This document shows, piece after piece, positions 16,950 through 25,577 of a stretch of DNA of 64,000 nt. The translations under genes were made by a program, and so were the position numbers. This DNA is from Sphingobium jiangsuense (lineage in GTDB: Bacteria; Pseudomonadota; Alphaproteobacteria; Sphingomonadales; Sphingomonadaceae): contig NZ_JACIDT010000005.1 of the NCBI RefSeq assembly GCF_014196495.1, positions 186,001-250,000 on the forward strand, written 5' to 3'. How positions within the stretch are numbered: the first letter of the stretch is position 1; each line of letters begins with the position of its first letter. The notes beneath the pieces are model-generated. The model ran no database searches. It was not told where the DNA came from and saw only the letters and a program-made list of their open reading frames with translations.

Positions 16950-19621
16950 CAGAAGCTCTTGCTGAGCGAGACGGCGATGATGCGGCCGATCGCGTTGGAC
17001 GCCTGCGGGTCGAACCCGCCGCCGCCGCCATTGCTGGTCGGCGCGAGATCGACGAAGGGCGGATCCCGATCGAACAGATTCTGCACGTCGAGCCCGATCT
17101 TCACCCCTTCCGTGCCCGGAATGCCGGTGTTGCCGAGGTCATAGGCCAGCCGCAGATCGACGGTGGTGTAGGATTTGATCTTCTCCACCGGCGTCACATA
17201 GGTGTTGTTGTAGCCATTTTGCCACGCCACCGCGATGCCGGCGTCAAACCCGCCATTCGACCAGTTCACCGTGCCGCGCGCGCGCCATTTCATCGGATAG
17301 TCGATATTGTTGGCCTGATCGATGACCGGCGCCGTTGCGGTCAGGCCGACCTTATAGGCGAAGAAGTGCGTGCCCCGCAGCGAAAAGCGGAAATCGCCCG
17401 CATTGTCCGTCCGCACCGGCACGACGAGGCCGAAGTCCAGACCGCGCGTGATGGTGACGCCCTGATTGGTCGACCGTCCATCGACGAAAAGCGTGGAGGC
17501 GAGCGCGTTCGCTTCCGTGCCGCCATTGACGCGCAGGCCGGATGCGACGAGATCGGCGATGCGGGTCTGCGCGGCCGCGCCGCGGGTGATGATGGAGCTG
17601 AAGAGGCTTTCCTGACGCAGGATGTTGAGGTTCGACAGGAAGCCCGCGATCTGCCCTTCATAGACCAGGTCGAAATAATTGAGGCTGAATTGCGCGCCGG
17701 GCAGGAAATCCGGCGTATATTCGGCGCCTACCGACCAGGTGCGCGCGGTTTCCGGCTTCAGGTCCAGATTGCCGCCCGAAAGCGCCACGCCCTGCACCGT
17801 CGTGCCCGCGGTCGGGTCGAAATAATTCTGGATGTAGAGCTGGCTGCCGCCCGCGCTCACCAGATTGGTCAGCAGCGGCGCGCGGAAGGATTCGCCGTAG
17901 CTGCCGTGCAGCTTCAGGTTGCGAACCGGTTCCCAGTTGATGCCGATCTTCGGGTTCTTGGTGGTGCCGACATCGCTATATTCGTCGATGCGGCCGGCAA
18001 GGTCGAGTTCCAGCTTGCGGAAGCCCGGAATGGCGTTTTCCTCGCCGAAGATCGGCACCAGCACTTCAAGATAGGCCGATTTCACGTTGCGGCCCAGGCG
18101 CTGATCGGTGCCGGTCTGTTCGCCGCGACGCCCGCGCACCTGCCCGGTGCGCAGCTTCAGCTTGTAATATTCGGCGCCGACCGCCAGCTTCACATCGCCG
18201 CCGGGCAAGGAAAACAGCGAGCCGTTGATGCTCATCTCGGCCGCGCGCATCTTGCTGCGGCCGTCGGTGTCGGTGACGTTGTTGAAGATCGCGTCGATGA
18301 CGCTGCGGCTGTTGACCGACGTGCCGAAGGGGTTGAACGCGGTCGCGGGATTGCTGCTCGCCAGCGCGGCGGTCAAGGCGGCGGAATCCGTCTGGCCGCC
18401 CACGCTGTACACATGGTCGTGATTATAGCCGACGGTGCCGTAGAGATCGATCTGCCAGTCGCCGAACAGGTCGGCGTTGATCCCGGCCGTGCCCTGTATC
18501 GACTTCGACACGATGTCGGACGTGGAATAGGGGCCATAATCGTTGACGAAGGAATATTGCACCGTCTCGCTCGCCGGATTGGTTCCGGCGGGGGCGACGA
18601 AGAAGGCGTTGCTTCTCGGCACGGTCAGGTTGACCGCCGCCACCTGCGACCGGCGCAGCATGTCGCGCCGCGACGCATAGGCATCGGCATAGAAGCGGAT
18701 GCCGTCGCTGATCTCCTGATCGAAGGTCAGCGTCGCGCTGTTGAGTTCCTGCTGCGGAACGAGGTCGATATCCTTGAGGTTGTCGCACTTGTTGACCGTG
18801 CCGGGGATCAAGGTGCCCGGCGTCGCGCCCCCGGCGGGGATCGCATGGCTGACGCCGCCGACCACGACATTGCCCGGCGCGCACTGGGTCACGCGATAGT
18901 CCGCCCCGCCGCGCGAGGTCAGGTCCGCGCCGTAGAAGTCGCGATGGGCGCCGCTCAGATTGCTGCGATAGGTGTGCTGGAAGGCCGCCGTGATCTGGCC
19001 GGTCGCCCATTTGTGGCCGGCGATGAAGCCGATCTGGCTTTCCTTGTAATGGTCGGCCATGCCGTGCTGCACCTCGATCTGCGCGCCCTGATAGTTGCGG
19101 CGCAGGATCAGGTTGGCCACGCCCGCGACCGCATCCGACCCGTAGATGGCCGAGGCGCCGTCGGGGATGATCTCGACGCGTTCGAGCGCGAGGGTCGGGA
19201 TGGTGGACGGGTCGATGGTGGCGCCCACCGTGCCCTGCGGCACGGCGCGGCGGCCGTTGATGAGCGTCAGCGTCGCATAGGGGCTGACGCCGCGCAGGTT
19301 GATGGAGTTGCCGTAGACGATGTTGCTCGCGCCGCCGGTGCCGCTGCGCGACGTGTCGGACACGCCGTAGTTCAGCACCTGCGGGGTTTCCTGAAGGATG
19401 CGGATGGTCGTGGTGGCGGCGGACTGGTCGATTTCCTCGCGCCCGACCGCGACCAGCGACGAGCCCACCGGCGCGACGCCGCGGATGCTGGTGCCGGTGA
19501 CGATGATGTCGGAGGTCGAGCTTTGCTCCGCGGCCTCCTGCGCGATGGCGGGAACGGCCGACAGCGCGCAGGCGGCGATGGCGATGCGGGAAACCGGACG
19601 ACGAAGGATATTGCGTGACAT
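16949..19621 (-). CDS. TonB-dependent outer-membrane receptor
   Basis: An 890-aa TBDR. The start MSRNILRRPVSR gives a signal peptide (IAIAACALSAVPAIAQ) and has GGGAGG nine bases upstream, preferred over an in-frame ATG 42 bases earlier. It shows the TonB box STSDIIVTGTSIRG, plug motifs (LVAVGREEIDQS, NSINLRGVSPYATLTLING, VEIIPDGASAIYGSDAVAGV) and a barrel ending AVSLSKSF. The plug type (GSDAVAGV, NGRRA) is common in sphingomonad and Xanthomonas receptors for plant-derived compounds. It heads the five-gene minus-strand operon with the three secreted hydrolases and the aldolase. A TTGACA-type promoter precedes it at 19800-19829. Confidence 0.93.
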   Translation of the reverse strand: MSRNILRRPVSRIAIAACALSAVPAIAQEAAEQSSTSDIIVTGTSIRGVAPVGSSLVAVGREEIDQSAATTTIRILQETPQVLNYGVSDTSRSGTGGASNIVYGNSINLRGVSPYATLTLINGRRAVPQGTVGATIDPSTIPTLALERVEIIPDGASAIYGSDAVAGVANLILRRNYQGAQIEVQHGMADHYKESQIGFIAGHKWATGQITAAFQHTYRSNLSGAHRDFYGADLTSRGGADYRVTQCAPGNVVVGGVSHAIPAGGATPGTLIPGTVNKCDNLKDIDLVPQQELNSATLTFDQEISDGIRFYADAYASRRDMLRRSQVAAVNLTVPRSNAFFVAPAGTNPASETVQYSFVNDYGPYSTSDIVSKSIQGTAGINADLFGDWQIDLYGTVGYNHDHVYSVGGQTDSAALTAALASSNPATAFNPFGTSVNSRSVIDAIFNNVTDTDGRSKMRAAEMSINGSLFSLPGGDVKLAVGAEYYKLKLRTGQVRGRRGEQTGTDQRLGRNVKSAYLEVLVPIFGEENAIPGFRKLELDLAGRIDEYSDVGTTKNPKIGINWEPVRNLKLHGSYGESFRAPLLTNLVSAGGSQLYIQNYFDPTAGTTVQGVALSGGNLDLKPETARTWSVGAEYTPDFLPGAQFSLNYFDLVYEGQIAGFLSNLNILRQESLFSSIITRGAAAQTRIADLVASGLRVNGGTEANALASTLFVDGRSTNQGVTITRGLDFGLVVPVRTDNAGDFRFSLRGTHFFAYKVGLTATAPVIDQANNIDYPMKWRARGTVNWSNGGFDAGIAVAWQNGYNNTYVTPVEKIKSYTTVDLRLAYDLGNTGIPGTEGVKIGLDVQNLFDRDPPFVDLAPTSNGGGGGFDPQASNAIGRIIAVSLSKSF

Positions 19622-19799
19622 ATATGCACCTCCCAACCCGGCGCTGGGCCGGGGTCTTATCATTGGCGATGGGCCAGCCGCGAAGGGGAAGGAACAGCAA
19701 CAGCCCCTTTTTCAGGGGCGTGGTATCGGCCTCTCCGTCACGCGGCGGCGTTTTCGCCGTCCATGAGCGCATTGCTCGCGCTCTTTCAGGGACGCGACG

Positions 19800-19829
19800 A
19801 TAATGAACTTAAATCGTGGATAATGTCAA
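19800..19829 (-). promoter_or_regulatory. Candidate promoter of the TBDR/hydrolase operon
   Basis: On the minus strand, TTGACA (plus 19824-19829) is followed after 18 bases by CATTAT (plus 19800-19805). It implies a leader of about 170 nt before the TBDR. The rest of 19622-19860 holds only a short GC hairpin (19703-19719) with no T-run. Confidence 0.5.
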
Positions 19830-19860
19830 CTATCGTTTTAATATACGAAATTGAAGGGCA

Positions 19861-20358
19861 TCACAACGGTATCCCCTTCTGGTCGAACGCCTGGTACATC
19901 CGGTCCAGAAGCTCGCGCAGAAGGCCGAGTTCGGCCCTGGAAAGCTGGTGCAGCACGATGTCCTCGGTCCGGGCCATGATGTCGAACAGCTCGTCCAGAT
20001 AGGTCTGGCCAGCATCCGTCGCGAACAGCGCATGGCGGCGGCGATCGGTCTGCGACCGCTTGCGGACGGCCAGCTGCCTTTTTTCCAGTTCGTCCACGAT
20101 CTGCACGGTAATCGACTTGTCCAGCCCGACCGCGCCGGACAGTTCATTCTGCGAGATGCCCGGATTCGCGGCGATGATCGCGAGCGAGGAGAAAAGGCCC
20201 GATCGCAGGTTCCGGTCCGCCGTCGCAGCGGCGAAATCGCGTGAGAGCTGATTCTGGATGCGCCTCAGCCGGAAGCCGATGAACTCATCGAGTCGGCCAA
20301 GCTGTATTCCTGTTTCCGGCCCCTGATGGCCCGGCTGTTTCCGTCCGCTCTGCGTCAC
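19861..20358 (-). CDS. MarR-family transcriptional regulator
   Basis: A 165-aa winged-helix regulator with an N-terminal dimer helix (LDEFIGFRLRRIQNQLSRDF), the helix-turn-helix (GISQNELSGAVGLDKSITVQ), the wing (VRKRSQTDRRRHALFATDAG) and C-terminal dimer helices. MarR proteins usually sense phenolic or acyl-CoA ligands. It starts with GTG at 20358 with a weak ribosome-binding site. It is transcribed divergently from the TRAP/CoA-transferase operon and upstream of the TBDR/hydrolase operon, so it could control either. An inverted repeat at 20418-20434 by the TRAP promoter is the best candidate site. Ligand unknown. Confidence 0.92.
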   Translation of the reverse strand: MTQSGRKQPGHQGPETGIQLGRLDEFIGFRLRRIQNQLSRDFAAATADRNLRSGLFSSLAIIAANPGISQNELSGAVGLDKSITVQIVDELEKRQLAVRKRSQTDRRRHALFATDAGQTYLDELFDIMARTEDIVLHQLSRAELGLLRELLDRMYQAFDQKGIPL

Positions 20359-20387
20359 AAAATACCCGATCGATCTAAATAGTTTTA

Positions 20388-20415
20388 TTGACAGATTGTT
20401 GAATTAATCTACTAT
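20388..20415 (+). promoter_or_regulatory. Promoter of the TRAP/CoA-transferase operon
   Basis: TTGACA (20388-20393), a 16-base spacer and TACTAT (20410-20415) make a good sigma-70-type promoter about 85 bases before the first gene. The stretch is markedly AT-rich compared with its surroundings. Confidence 0.65.
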
Positions 20416-20417
20416 AT

Positions 20418-20434
20418 ATGACTTCCTAGGTCAT
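20418..20434. promoter_or_regulatory. Inverted repeat, candidate MarR operator
   Basis: ATGAC-N7-GTCAT (spacer TTCCTAG) lies just downstream of the -10 box of the TRAP operon promoter, in the gap between the divergent MarR gene and the operon. The position suits a repressor site; the reader is inferred. Confidence 0.5.
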
Positions 20435-20500
20435 TAGACGGTTGAACCGCAGGGCTGTCAATAAGGGGCTGTTCCCCGGCCCGTGTCGCAGGAGAGGAAA

Positions 20501-21004
20501 GTGCACAACGATCTGGATGCTGGCGAAGAGGCGCCATCGACCCCCGAAGGGGAAAGCGTCGCCGCGCGCGTCGCCTTTCTGATTGGCGGAACGGGCCTGT
20601 TTCTAGCCATGGCGACCGACGCCATCGCCGTGCTGGGCCGCCATACCGGCTTTGCCCTGCTGGGGTCGATCGAGGTGGTGCAGGCCTGCATCGTGCTGAT
20701 CGCTTCTTCCGCCATGGTGTTCGCGACGCTGAAGGGCGCCCATGCCGCCGTGCATATCCTGACCGAGCGACTCGATCTGGCGATGGTCGCGCGGCTCGCC
20801 CGGCTTTCGGCTGTCCTCTCGGCGCTCATGTTCCTCATCCTCGCCGGCGGATGCCTGTGGCTGGTGGCCGATCTCTGGTCCGGCGCGGAGCGCACCGAAC
20901 TGCTCCATATCCCGATCGTGCCGTTGCGCCTGCTCCAGATCGTCGCACTGCTGTTCATCGCGGCGCTGTTCCTGCGCACGCTGTTCCGCCGGGGGACGCG
21001 ATGA
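20501..21004 (+). CDS. dctQ: TRAP transporter small permease (DctQ)
   Basis: A 167-aa inner-membrane protein with four hydrophobic segments, as expected for the small DctQ subunit of a tripartite ATP-independent periplasmic transporter (VAARVAFLIGGTGLFLAMAT, IVLIASSAMVFATLKGAHAA, VLSALMFLILAGGCLWLVA, IVALLFIAALFLRTLF). The GTG at 20501 is chosen because AGGAG lies six bases before it; another in-frame GTG at 20483 lacks this. It is the first gene of the operon, and its stop overlaps the DctM start by ATGA. Confidence 0.85.
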   Translation: MHNDLDAGEEAPSTPEGESVAARVAFLIGGTGLFLAMATDAIAVLGRHTGFALLGSIEVVQACIVLIASSAMVFATLKGAHAAVHILTERLDLAMVARLARLSAVLSALMFLILAGGCLWLVADLWSGAERTELLHIPIVPLRLLQIVALLFIAALFLRTLFRRGTR

Positions 21005-22305
21005 CCCCTGAGCTTATCGGCCTTCTCGGCATAGCGGCGCTGCTCGTGCTGCTCGCGATCGGCGTGCCGATCGGCGTCGGCCTCGCGGGTGTCGGCCTGC
21101 TGGGCCTTGCCGTCCTGATCTCGCCGGAGGCGGCGGTCATCAAGGGCGGCGTGATCGCCTTCGAAACGGTGATGAAATATGAGCTGGGCGTGCTGCCGCT
21201 GTTCCTGCTGATGGCGCATCTCTGCTTCGCCGCCGGGGCGAGCCGCGACTTCTTCGATGTCGCCGCGCGCTTCGTCGGGCATCGCCGGGGCGGGCTCGCG
21301 CTCGCCTCGATCGCGGGCTGCGCGGGCTTCGGCGCGATCAGCGGCTCCAGCCTCGCCACCGTCGCGACGGTTGGCTCGGCCGCGCTGCCGGAAATGCGCC
21401 GCGCCAACTACCAGCCCGGCTTCGCGGCCGGAGCGCTGGCGGCGGGCGGCACGCTGGGGTCGCTCATCCCCCCGTCGGGCGCGCTGATCGTGTTCGGCAT
21501 CATCGCCGAGCAGTCGATCGGCAAGCTGTTCGCCGCGGCGATCATCCCCGGCCTCAGCCAGGCTTTGTTCTACATGGTGGCGATCGGCATCATGTGCTAT
21601 TTCCGCCCGGCGCTCGGCCCCAAGTCCGCGCGGGTGGGCTGGCGCGACCGGCTGATCGGCCTGGGACGCATCATCGACATATTGCTGCTGGTGGTGTTCG
21701 TGATCGGCGGCCTGATGATCGGCTGGTTCACCCCGACCGAGGCCGCCTCGGTGGGCGTGGTCGCCGCCCTCGGCCTGTGCGTGCTGCGCGGCGCGTTCAA
21801 CCGCCGGGCGATCGGCGACGCGGTCGCTTCCACGCTGCGCACGGCGGGCATGATCTATGTCGTGATCATCGGCGCGATCCTGTTCGCCAGCTTCATCAGC
21901 GTCACCGGCATCGCCGACGTGATGTCGCAATGGGTCCGCGACATGCACGCCAGCCCCGTGCTCGCGATCGTCTTCATGGCATTGCTGCTCCTCCTCCTCG
22001 GCTCCTTCCTCGACGGGCTGGCGCTGATGCTGCTGACCACGCCGATCTTCCTGCCGATCGCGGTGGAACTGGGCTACAGTCCGATCTGGTTCGGCATCTT
22101 CCTGACCCGCGCGATGGAGATCGGCTTCGTCCACCCGCCGCTGGGCCTCAACGTCTATGTGATACAGGGCATAGCCAAGGACATACCGCTGGGCGCGATC
22201 TTCCGGGGCATAGTCCCATTCCTCGTCGCCGATTTCTTCCACCTCGCCCTCATCATCGCCGTGCCGGCGCTGACTCTGTGGCTGCCCAGCGTGACGGGAG
22301 GCTGA
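21001..22305 (+). CDS. dctM: TRAP transporter large permease (DctM)
   Basis: A 434-aa inner-membrane protein of the DctM subunit/ion-transporter superfamily, which carries out sodium-coupled import of the solute handed over by DctP. Many hydrophobic helices are visible together with conserved loops: FGAISGSSLATVATVGSAA, GTLGSLIPPSGALIVFGIIA, GWFTPTEAASVGVVAAL and VHPPLGLNVYVIQGI. TRAP systems mostly import carboxylates. It overlaps DctQ by 4 bases and is followed after 4 bases by DctP, so all three are co-transcribed. Confidence 0.95.
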   Translation: MTPELIGLLGIAALLVLLAIGVPIGVGLAGVGLLGLAVLISPEAAVIKGGVIAFETVMKYELGVLPLFLLMAHLCFAAGASRDFFDVAARFVGHRRGGLALASIAGCAGFGAISGSSLATVATVGSAALPEMRRANYQPGFAAGALAAGGTLGSLIPPSGALIVFGIIAEQSIGKLFAAAIIPGLSQALFYMVAIGIMCYFRPALGPKSARVGWRDRLIGLGRIIDILLLVVFVIGGLMIGWFTPTEAASVGVVAALGLCVLRGAFNRRAIGDAVASTLRTAGMIYVVIIGAILFASFISVTGIADVMSQWVRDMHASPVLAIVFMALLLLLLGSFLDGLALMLLTTPIFLPIAVELGYSPIWFGIFLTRAMEIGFVHPPLGLNVYVIQGIAKDIPLGAIFRGIVPFLVADFFHLALIIAVPALTLWLPSVTGG

Positions 22306-22309
22306 TCCG

Positions 22310-23353
22310 ATGCGCCGCTTCCTCATCCCCCTCGCCGCCGCGCTGGCCCTGGCCGCCTGCGGGCCGGCGCCGAAGCAGGCCGAGCATGTGCTGACCTATG
22401 CCAGCCCCTATCCGCCCGGTCACCCGTTCAGCCGCGCCGACCGGGAATGGATGGCGGAGATGGAGCGCGCCAGCGGCGGCCGCATCGCCTTCCGCCCCTA
22501 CTGGTCGGGCGCGCTGCTTTCCAGCGACATGAGCATGGAGGAGATCCGCCACGGCGTCGCCGACATCGGCCTCATCACGCCGATCTATGCCAAGGGCGGC
22601 GCGCATCTGCTGCGCGTGCAGTCCGGCTTCTACGGCGGCGTGCGCGACATAGCCGAGCAGATCGCCGTCTATGACTGCCTCGCCGGGCGCTTTTCCGGCT
22701 TCGCGAAGGAGCTGCACGGCCTGCATGTGCTGGCGGTGCAGGGCGGCAATTTTCCCGGCGTGCTGACCCGCACCCGCCCGATCCGCCATCTGGAGGATTT
22801 CAAGGGCCTGCGCCTGCGCGCGCAGAGCGATGCGGTCGACGTGCTGAAGGAACTGGGCGCGGACCCGGTCAACATGCCGATGAGCGAGGTCTATTCCGCG
22901 CTGGCCAAGGGCGTGATCGACGGCGTGATCGCCCCGGCCGACACGATCAAGAGCCTGCATTTCTCCGAAGTGGCGAAGCATTTCACCAGTATCCGCTTCA
23001 GCCGGGGCGCCTACCCCGCGCGGGCGATATCGGACAAGGCGTGGCGCCGCCTGCCGCAGGACCTGCGCGACCTGCTGTCCGACGGGCGCCGGACATGGGA
23101 GGCCGCACTCAACCGCGAGCTGTTGCAGGCGGAGGCGGACGGCATCGCCTTCGGCAGGGAGAACGGCATCGATTTTGCGTCGCTGCCGCCTGAGGAGCAG
23201 GCGCGCTTCGATGGCCTTTATAATCGCGATGCGGCGCGGCAGGCGGAGCGGCTGCGCTCGATCGGCATCGACGGCGTGCCGGTGTTCGAGGCCGCCCAGC
23301 ATCTCATCACCACCGGCTCGGCCGGACGCTGCACCAGAGGAGGGAAGCTTTGA
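22310..23353 (+). CDS. dctP: TRAP solute-binding protein (DctP), lipoprotein
   Basis: A 347-aa periplasmic solute receptor with a lipoprotein signal (MRRFLIPLAAALALAAC), so it is probably anchored to a membrane by its Cys. DctP-family marks include the carboxylate-binding Arg region FKGLRLRAQSDAVDVL, the following NMPMSEVYSALAKGVIDG, and VADIGLITPIYAKGG. The conserved Arg suggests an organic acid ligand. The gene ends inside the next gene: its TGA overlaps the TTG start of the first CoA-transferase (TTGA), which ties transport and CoA activation together at the level of translation. Confidence 0.92.
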   Translation: MRRFLIPLAAALALAACGPAPKQAEHVLTYASPYPPGHPFSRADREWMAEMERASGGRIAFRPYWSGALLSSDMSMEEIRHGVADIGLITPIYAKGGAHLLRVQSGFYGGVRDIAEQIAVYDCLAGRFSGFAKELHGLHVLAVQGGNFPGVLTRTRPIRHLEDFKGLRLRAQSDAVDVLKELGADPVNMPMSEVYSALAKGVIDGVIAPADTIKSLHFSEVAKHFTSIRFSRGAYPARAISDKAWRRLPQDLRDLLSDGRRTWEAALNRELLQAEADGIAFGRENGIDFASLPPEEQARFDGLYNRDAARQAERLRSIGIDGVPVFEAAQHLITTGSAGRCTRGGKL

Positions 23354-24543
23354 CCCTGCCGCTTGAAGGCGTGAAGATCGCCGATTTCTCATGGGTGGGC
23401 GCGGGCCCGCGCGCCACCAAGGACATGGCCGATTTCGGGGCCACGGTCATCAAGATCGAATCGCGCAAGCGGCTCGACCTCGGCCGCCTGTCGCCACCCT
23501 TCGCGGGCAAGGGGCGCGATCCCGACGCGTCGGCCTTCTTCGCCATCACCAACACCAGCAAGATGGGGGTGACGATCAACCTCGGCGACCCGCGCGGGGT
23601 GGAGGTGGCGAAGAAGCTGGTCGCCTGGGCCGATATCGTGGTCGAGAATTTCAGCCATGGCTATATGGACCGGGTCGGCCTGTCGTTCGAGACGCTGAAG
23701 AGCATCAAGCCGGATATCATTCAGGTAAGCGTCAGCGTCGCCGGGCGGGAAGGGCCGCTGGGGACGCTGCGCGGCTATGGCAATTCCGCCGCCGCCCTGT
23801 CCGGCCTCGCGGCGCTGTCCGGCTGGCCGGATCGCGACCCGCACATGCCGCCCTTCGCCTATGGCGACGTGGTCGCGCCGATGTTCGCGACCGTCGCCAT
23901 GCTGGCCGCGCTGGAGCATCGCGACCGCACCGGCGAGGGGCAGCATATCGATATCTCGCAGGTCGAGCCGCTGGTGCACGTCCTCTCCGATTGCCTTGCG
24001 CGCGAGCAGGCGGGTGGCTTCGCCAAGCCCGGCAACCGCTCGCCGTCCATGGCTCCGCACGGTGCCTTTCCCTGTCGCGGCAAGGACCAGTGGTGCGCGA
24101 TCGCGGTGGCGGATGACGCTCAATGGACGATGCTGGCCGAACTGGTCGGCGTGGGCGGCGATGCGCGTTTCGCGACGCTCTCCGGTCGCAAGGCGAATGA
24201 GGATGCGCTCGAAAGCCTGATCGCCGACTGGACCGATGGGCAGGACAAGCATGTGCTGGCCGATCGGCTGAGCGCGCTCGGCATCGCGGCCGAGGCGGTC
24301 AATGACGGGCGCGACGTGTTCACCGATCCCGAACTGGCGACCAACGGCCATTATCACCGGATCGACCATCCGAAGCTCGGCCGCTGCGACCTGCCCGGCC
24401 CGCCGATGCGCTTTTCGGCGGCGGAGATGCGCGTCGAAAACCCCCCCTGCCTCGGCGAGCACAACCGCGCGATCTTCGTCGACCTGCTGGGCATGGACCC
24501 GGCCGAGGTCGACGCCCTCGTGCAGGAAGGAGCGCTGGCATGA
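23350..24543 (+). CDS. Type-III (CaiB/BaiF) CoA-transferase 1
   Basis: A 397-aa member of the formyl-CoA-transferase family, which moves CoA between carboxylic acids through an Asp-bound anhydride. N-terminal VKIADFSWVGAGPRATKDMA and GATVIKIESR bind CoA; the catalytic Asp is in PFAYGDVVAPMFA, followed by RTGEGQHIDISQVE. Near the start, FSWVGAGP replaces the usual LS..LAGP. It begins with TTG, accepted because AGGAGGGAAGC precedes it and the family N-terminus fits exactly. It overlaps the DctP gene by 4 bases and the next CoA-transferase by ATGA. Possibly activates the imported acid; donor and acceptor are unknown. Confidence 0.92.
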   Translation: MTLPLEGVKIADFSWVGAGPRATKDMADFGATVIKIESRKRLDLGRLSPPFAGKGRDPDASAFFAITNTSKMGVTINLGDPRGVEVAKKLVAWADIVVENFSHGYMDRVGLSFETLKSIKPDIIQVSVSVAGREGPLGTLRGYGNSAAALSGLAALSGWPDRDPHMPPFAYGDVVAPMFATVAMLAALEHRDRTGEGQHIDISQVEPLVHVLSDCLAREQAGGFAKPGNRSPSMAPHGAFPCRGKDQWCAIAVADDAQWTMLAELVGVGGDARFATLSGRKANEDALESLIADWTDGQDKHVLADRLSALGIAAEAVNDGRDVFTDPELATNGHYHRIDHPKLGRCDLPGPPMRFSAAEMRVENPPCLGEHNRAIFVDLLGMDPAEVDALVQEGALA

Positions 24544-25577
24544 TGCTGCAATCCCTCACCGTCCTCGACCTGACGAGCGGCCTCGGCGCGATCGCCGGGC
24601 GGATGCTCGCCGAGCTGGGCGCGACCGTCACCAAGGTGGAGGCAGGCGCAGGCGACCCGCAGCGCGCCGACGCCCCCGCCTTCGCCGCATGGAACCATGG
24701 CAAGCGATCCAGCGGTGCCGATCTGGCGGCGCTGGTGCCGCAGGCCGACATGGTGATCCGCAACCCCGGCCTCGATCATGCGGCGCTGCTCGCCCTCAAT
24801 CCGCGCCTGATCGATGTGGTGCTCGCCCCGTTCCTGCCCGGTCCCAACCGGGACCGCCCGGAAACCGACCTGACGCTGATGGCGCGTTCCGGCCTGATGG
24901 CGATCGTCGGCGATCCCGATCGCGCGCCGCTGACCATGCCGGGCGAGCAGGCCCATGCGCTGGGCGGCATTCAGGCCGTTATCGCCGCGCTGACGGCGCT
25001 GCGCCACCGCCGCGCCACCGGCAAGGGGCAACTGGTCGAGGTGAGCGCCTATCAGGCCGCCGTGCTCGCCAATTATCGCGAGCCGCTGACATGGGAATGG
25101 ACCGGCCGCGTCGGCGCCCGCACCGGCAATCTGCTGGTGCGCGGGGCGTCCGGCGTGCGGCAGGTGTGGCGCTGCAAGGACGGGTTCGTCACCTGGGCGC
25201 TGGTCGACAATCCGCCGATGATGCGCGGCATGGTGACGGTGATGGGCGACGCCGCCGGGCCGCTGGCCGAGGTGGACTGGAACGCGATCCTCGTCGCCGA
25301 TACGCCGCGCCCGGTGCTGGAGGCATGGGAAGCGCGGGTCGAGGCCTTCTTCCTTGAGAGGACGCGCGCCGAGCTGGGCGAGCTTTCCGCGCGGCACGGC
25401 CTCGGTCTGTCGTGGATCGACGCGCCCGCCGACGTGCTTGCCAGCCCGCATCTCGCCGCGCGGGGCCTGTGGCGCGAGGTGGACGGAATGAAGCTGCCCG
25501 GCCGCCTCTGGGTGTCGTCGCTCGATGCGTCCGCGCCCTCCGGCCATGTGCCCGGCTTGGGGGAGGAGGACGCATGA
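24540..25577 (+). CDS. Type-III CoA-transferase homologue 2, short and lacking the catalytic Asp
   Basis: A 345-aa CaiB/BaiF-type protein, about 50 residues shorter than its neighbours. The fold marks remain (LTVLDLTSGLGAIAGRML, LGATVTKVEAG, RATGKGQLVEVSAYQA, PADVLASPHLAARGLW), but the position of the catalytic Asp reads TMPGEQAHALGG, that is Glu where the three neighbours have Asp (YGDVVA, VADLLS, IADMLA). The region between CoA-binding elements is cut short. It may be an inactive partner forming a mixed dimer with a neighbour, or an enzyme with a changed mechanism; both are inference. It overlaps genes on both sides by ATGA. Confidence 0.85.
   Translation: MMLQSLTVLDLTSGLGAIAGRMLAELGATVTKVEAGAGDPQRADAPAFAAWNHGKRSSGADLAALVPQADMVIRNPGLDHAALLALNPRLIDVVLAPFLPGPNRDRPETDLTLMARSGLMAIVGDPDRAPLTMPGEQAHALGGIQAVIAALTALRHRRATGKGQLVEVSAYQAAVLANYREPLTWEWTGRVGARTGNLLVRGASGVRQVWRCKDGFVTWALVDNPPMMRGMVTVMGDAAGPLAEVDWNAILVADTPRPVLEAWEARVEAFFLERTRAELGELSARHGLGLSWIDAPADVLASPHLAARGLWREVDGMKLPGRLWVSSLDASAPSGHVPGLGEEDA

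Noticed and set aside
16892..19618. 908-codon plus-strand open frame opposite the second TBDR
   Set aside because: The TBDR on the minus strand has a signal peptide, plug and barrel motifs; the opposite frame has none and is a GC-driven shadow.
19703..19719. GCCCCT...AGGGGC hairpin in the second TBDR leader
   Set aside because: It has only a 6-bp stem and no T-run downstream on the minus strand, so attenuation cannot be supported.
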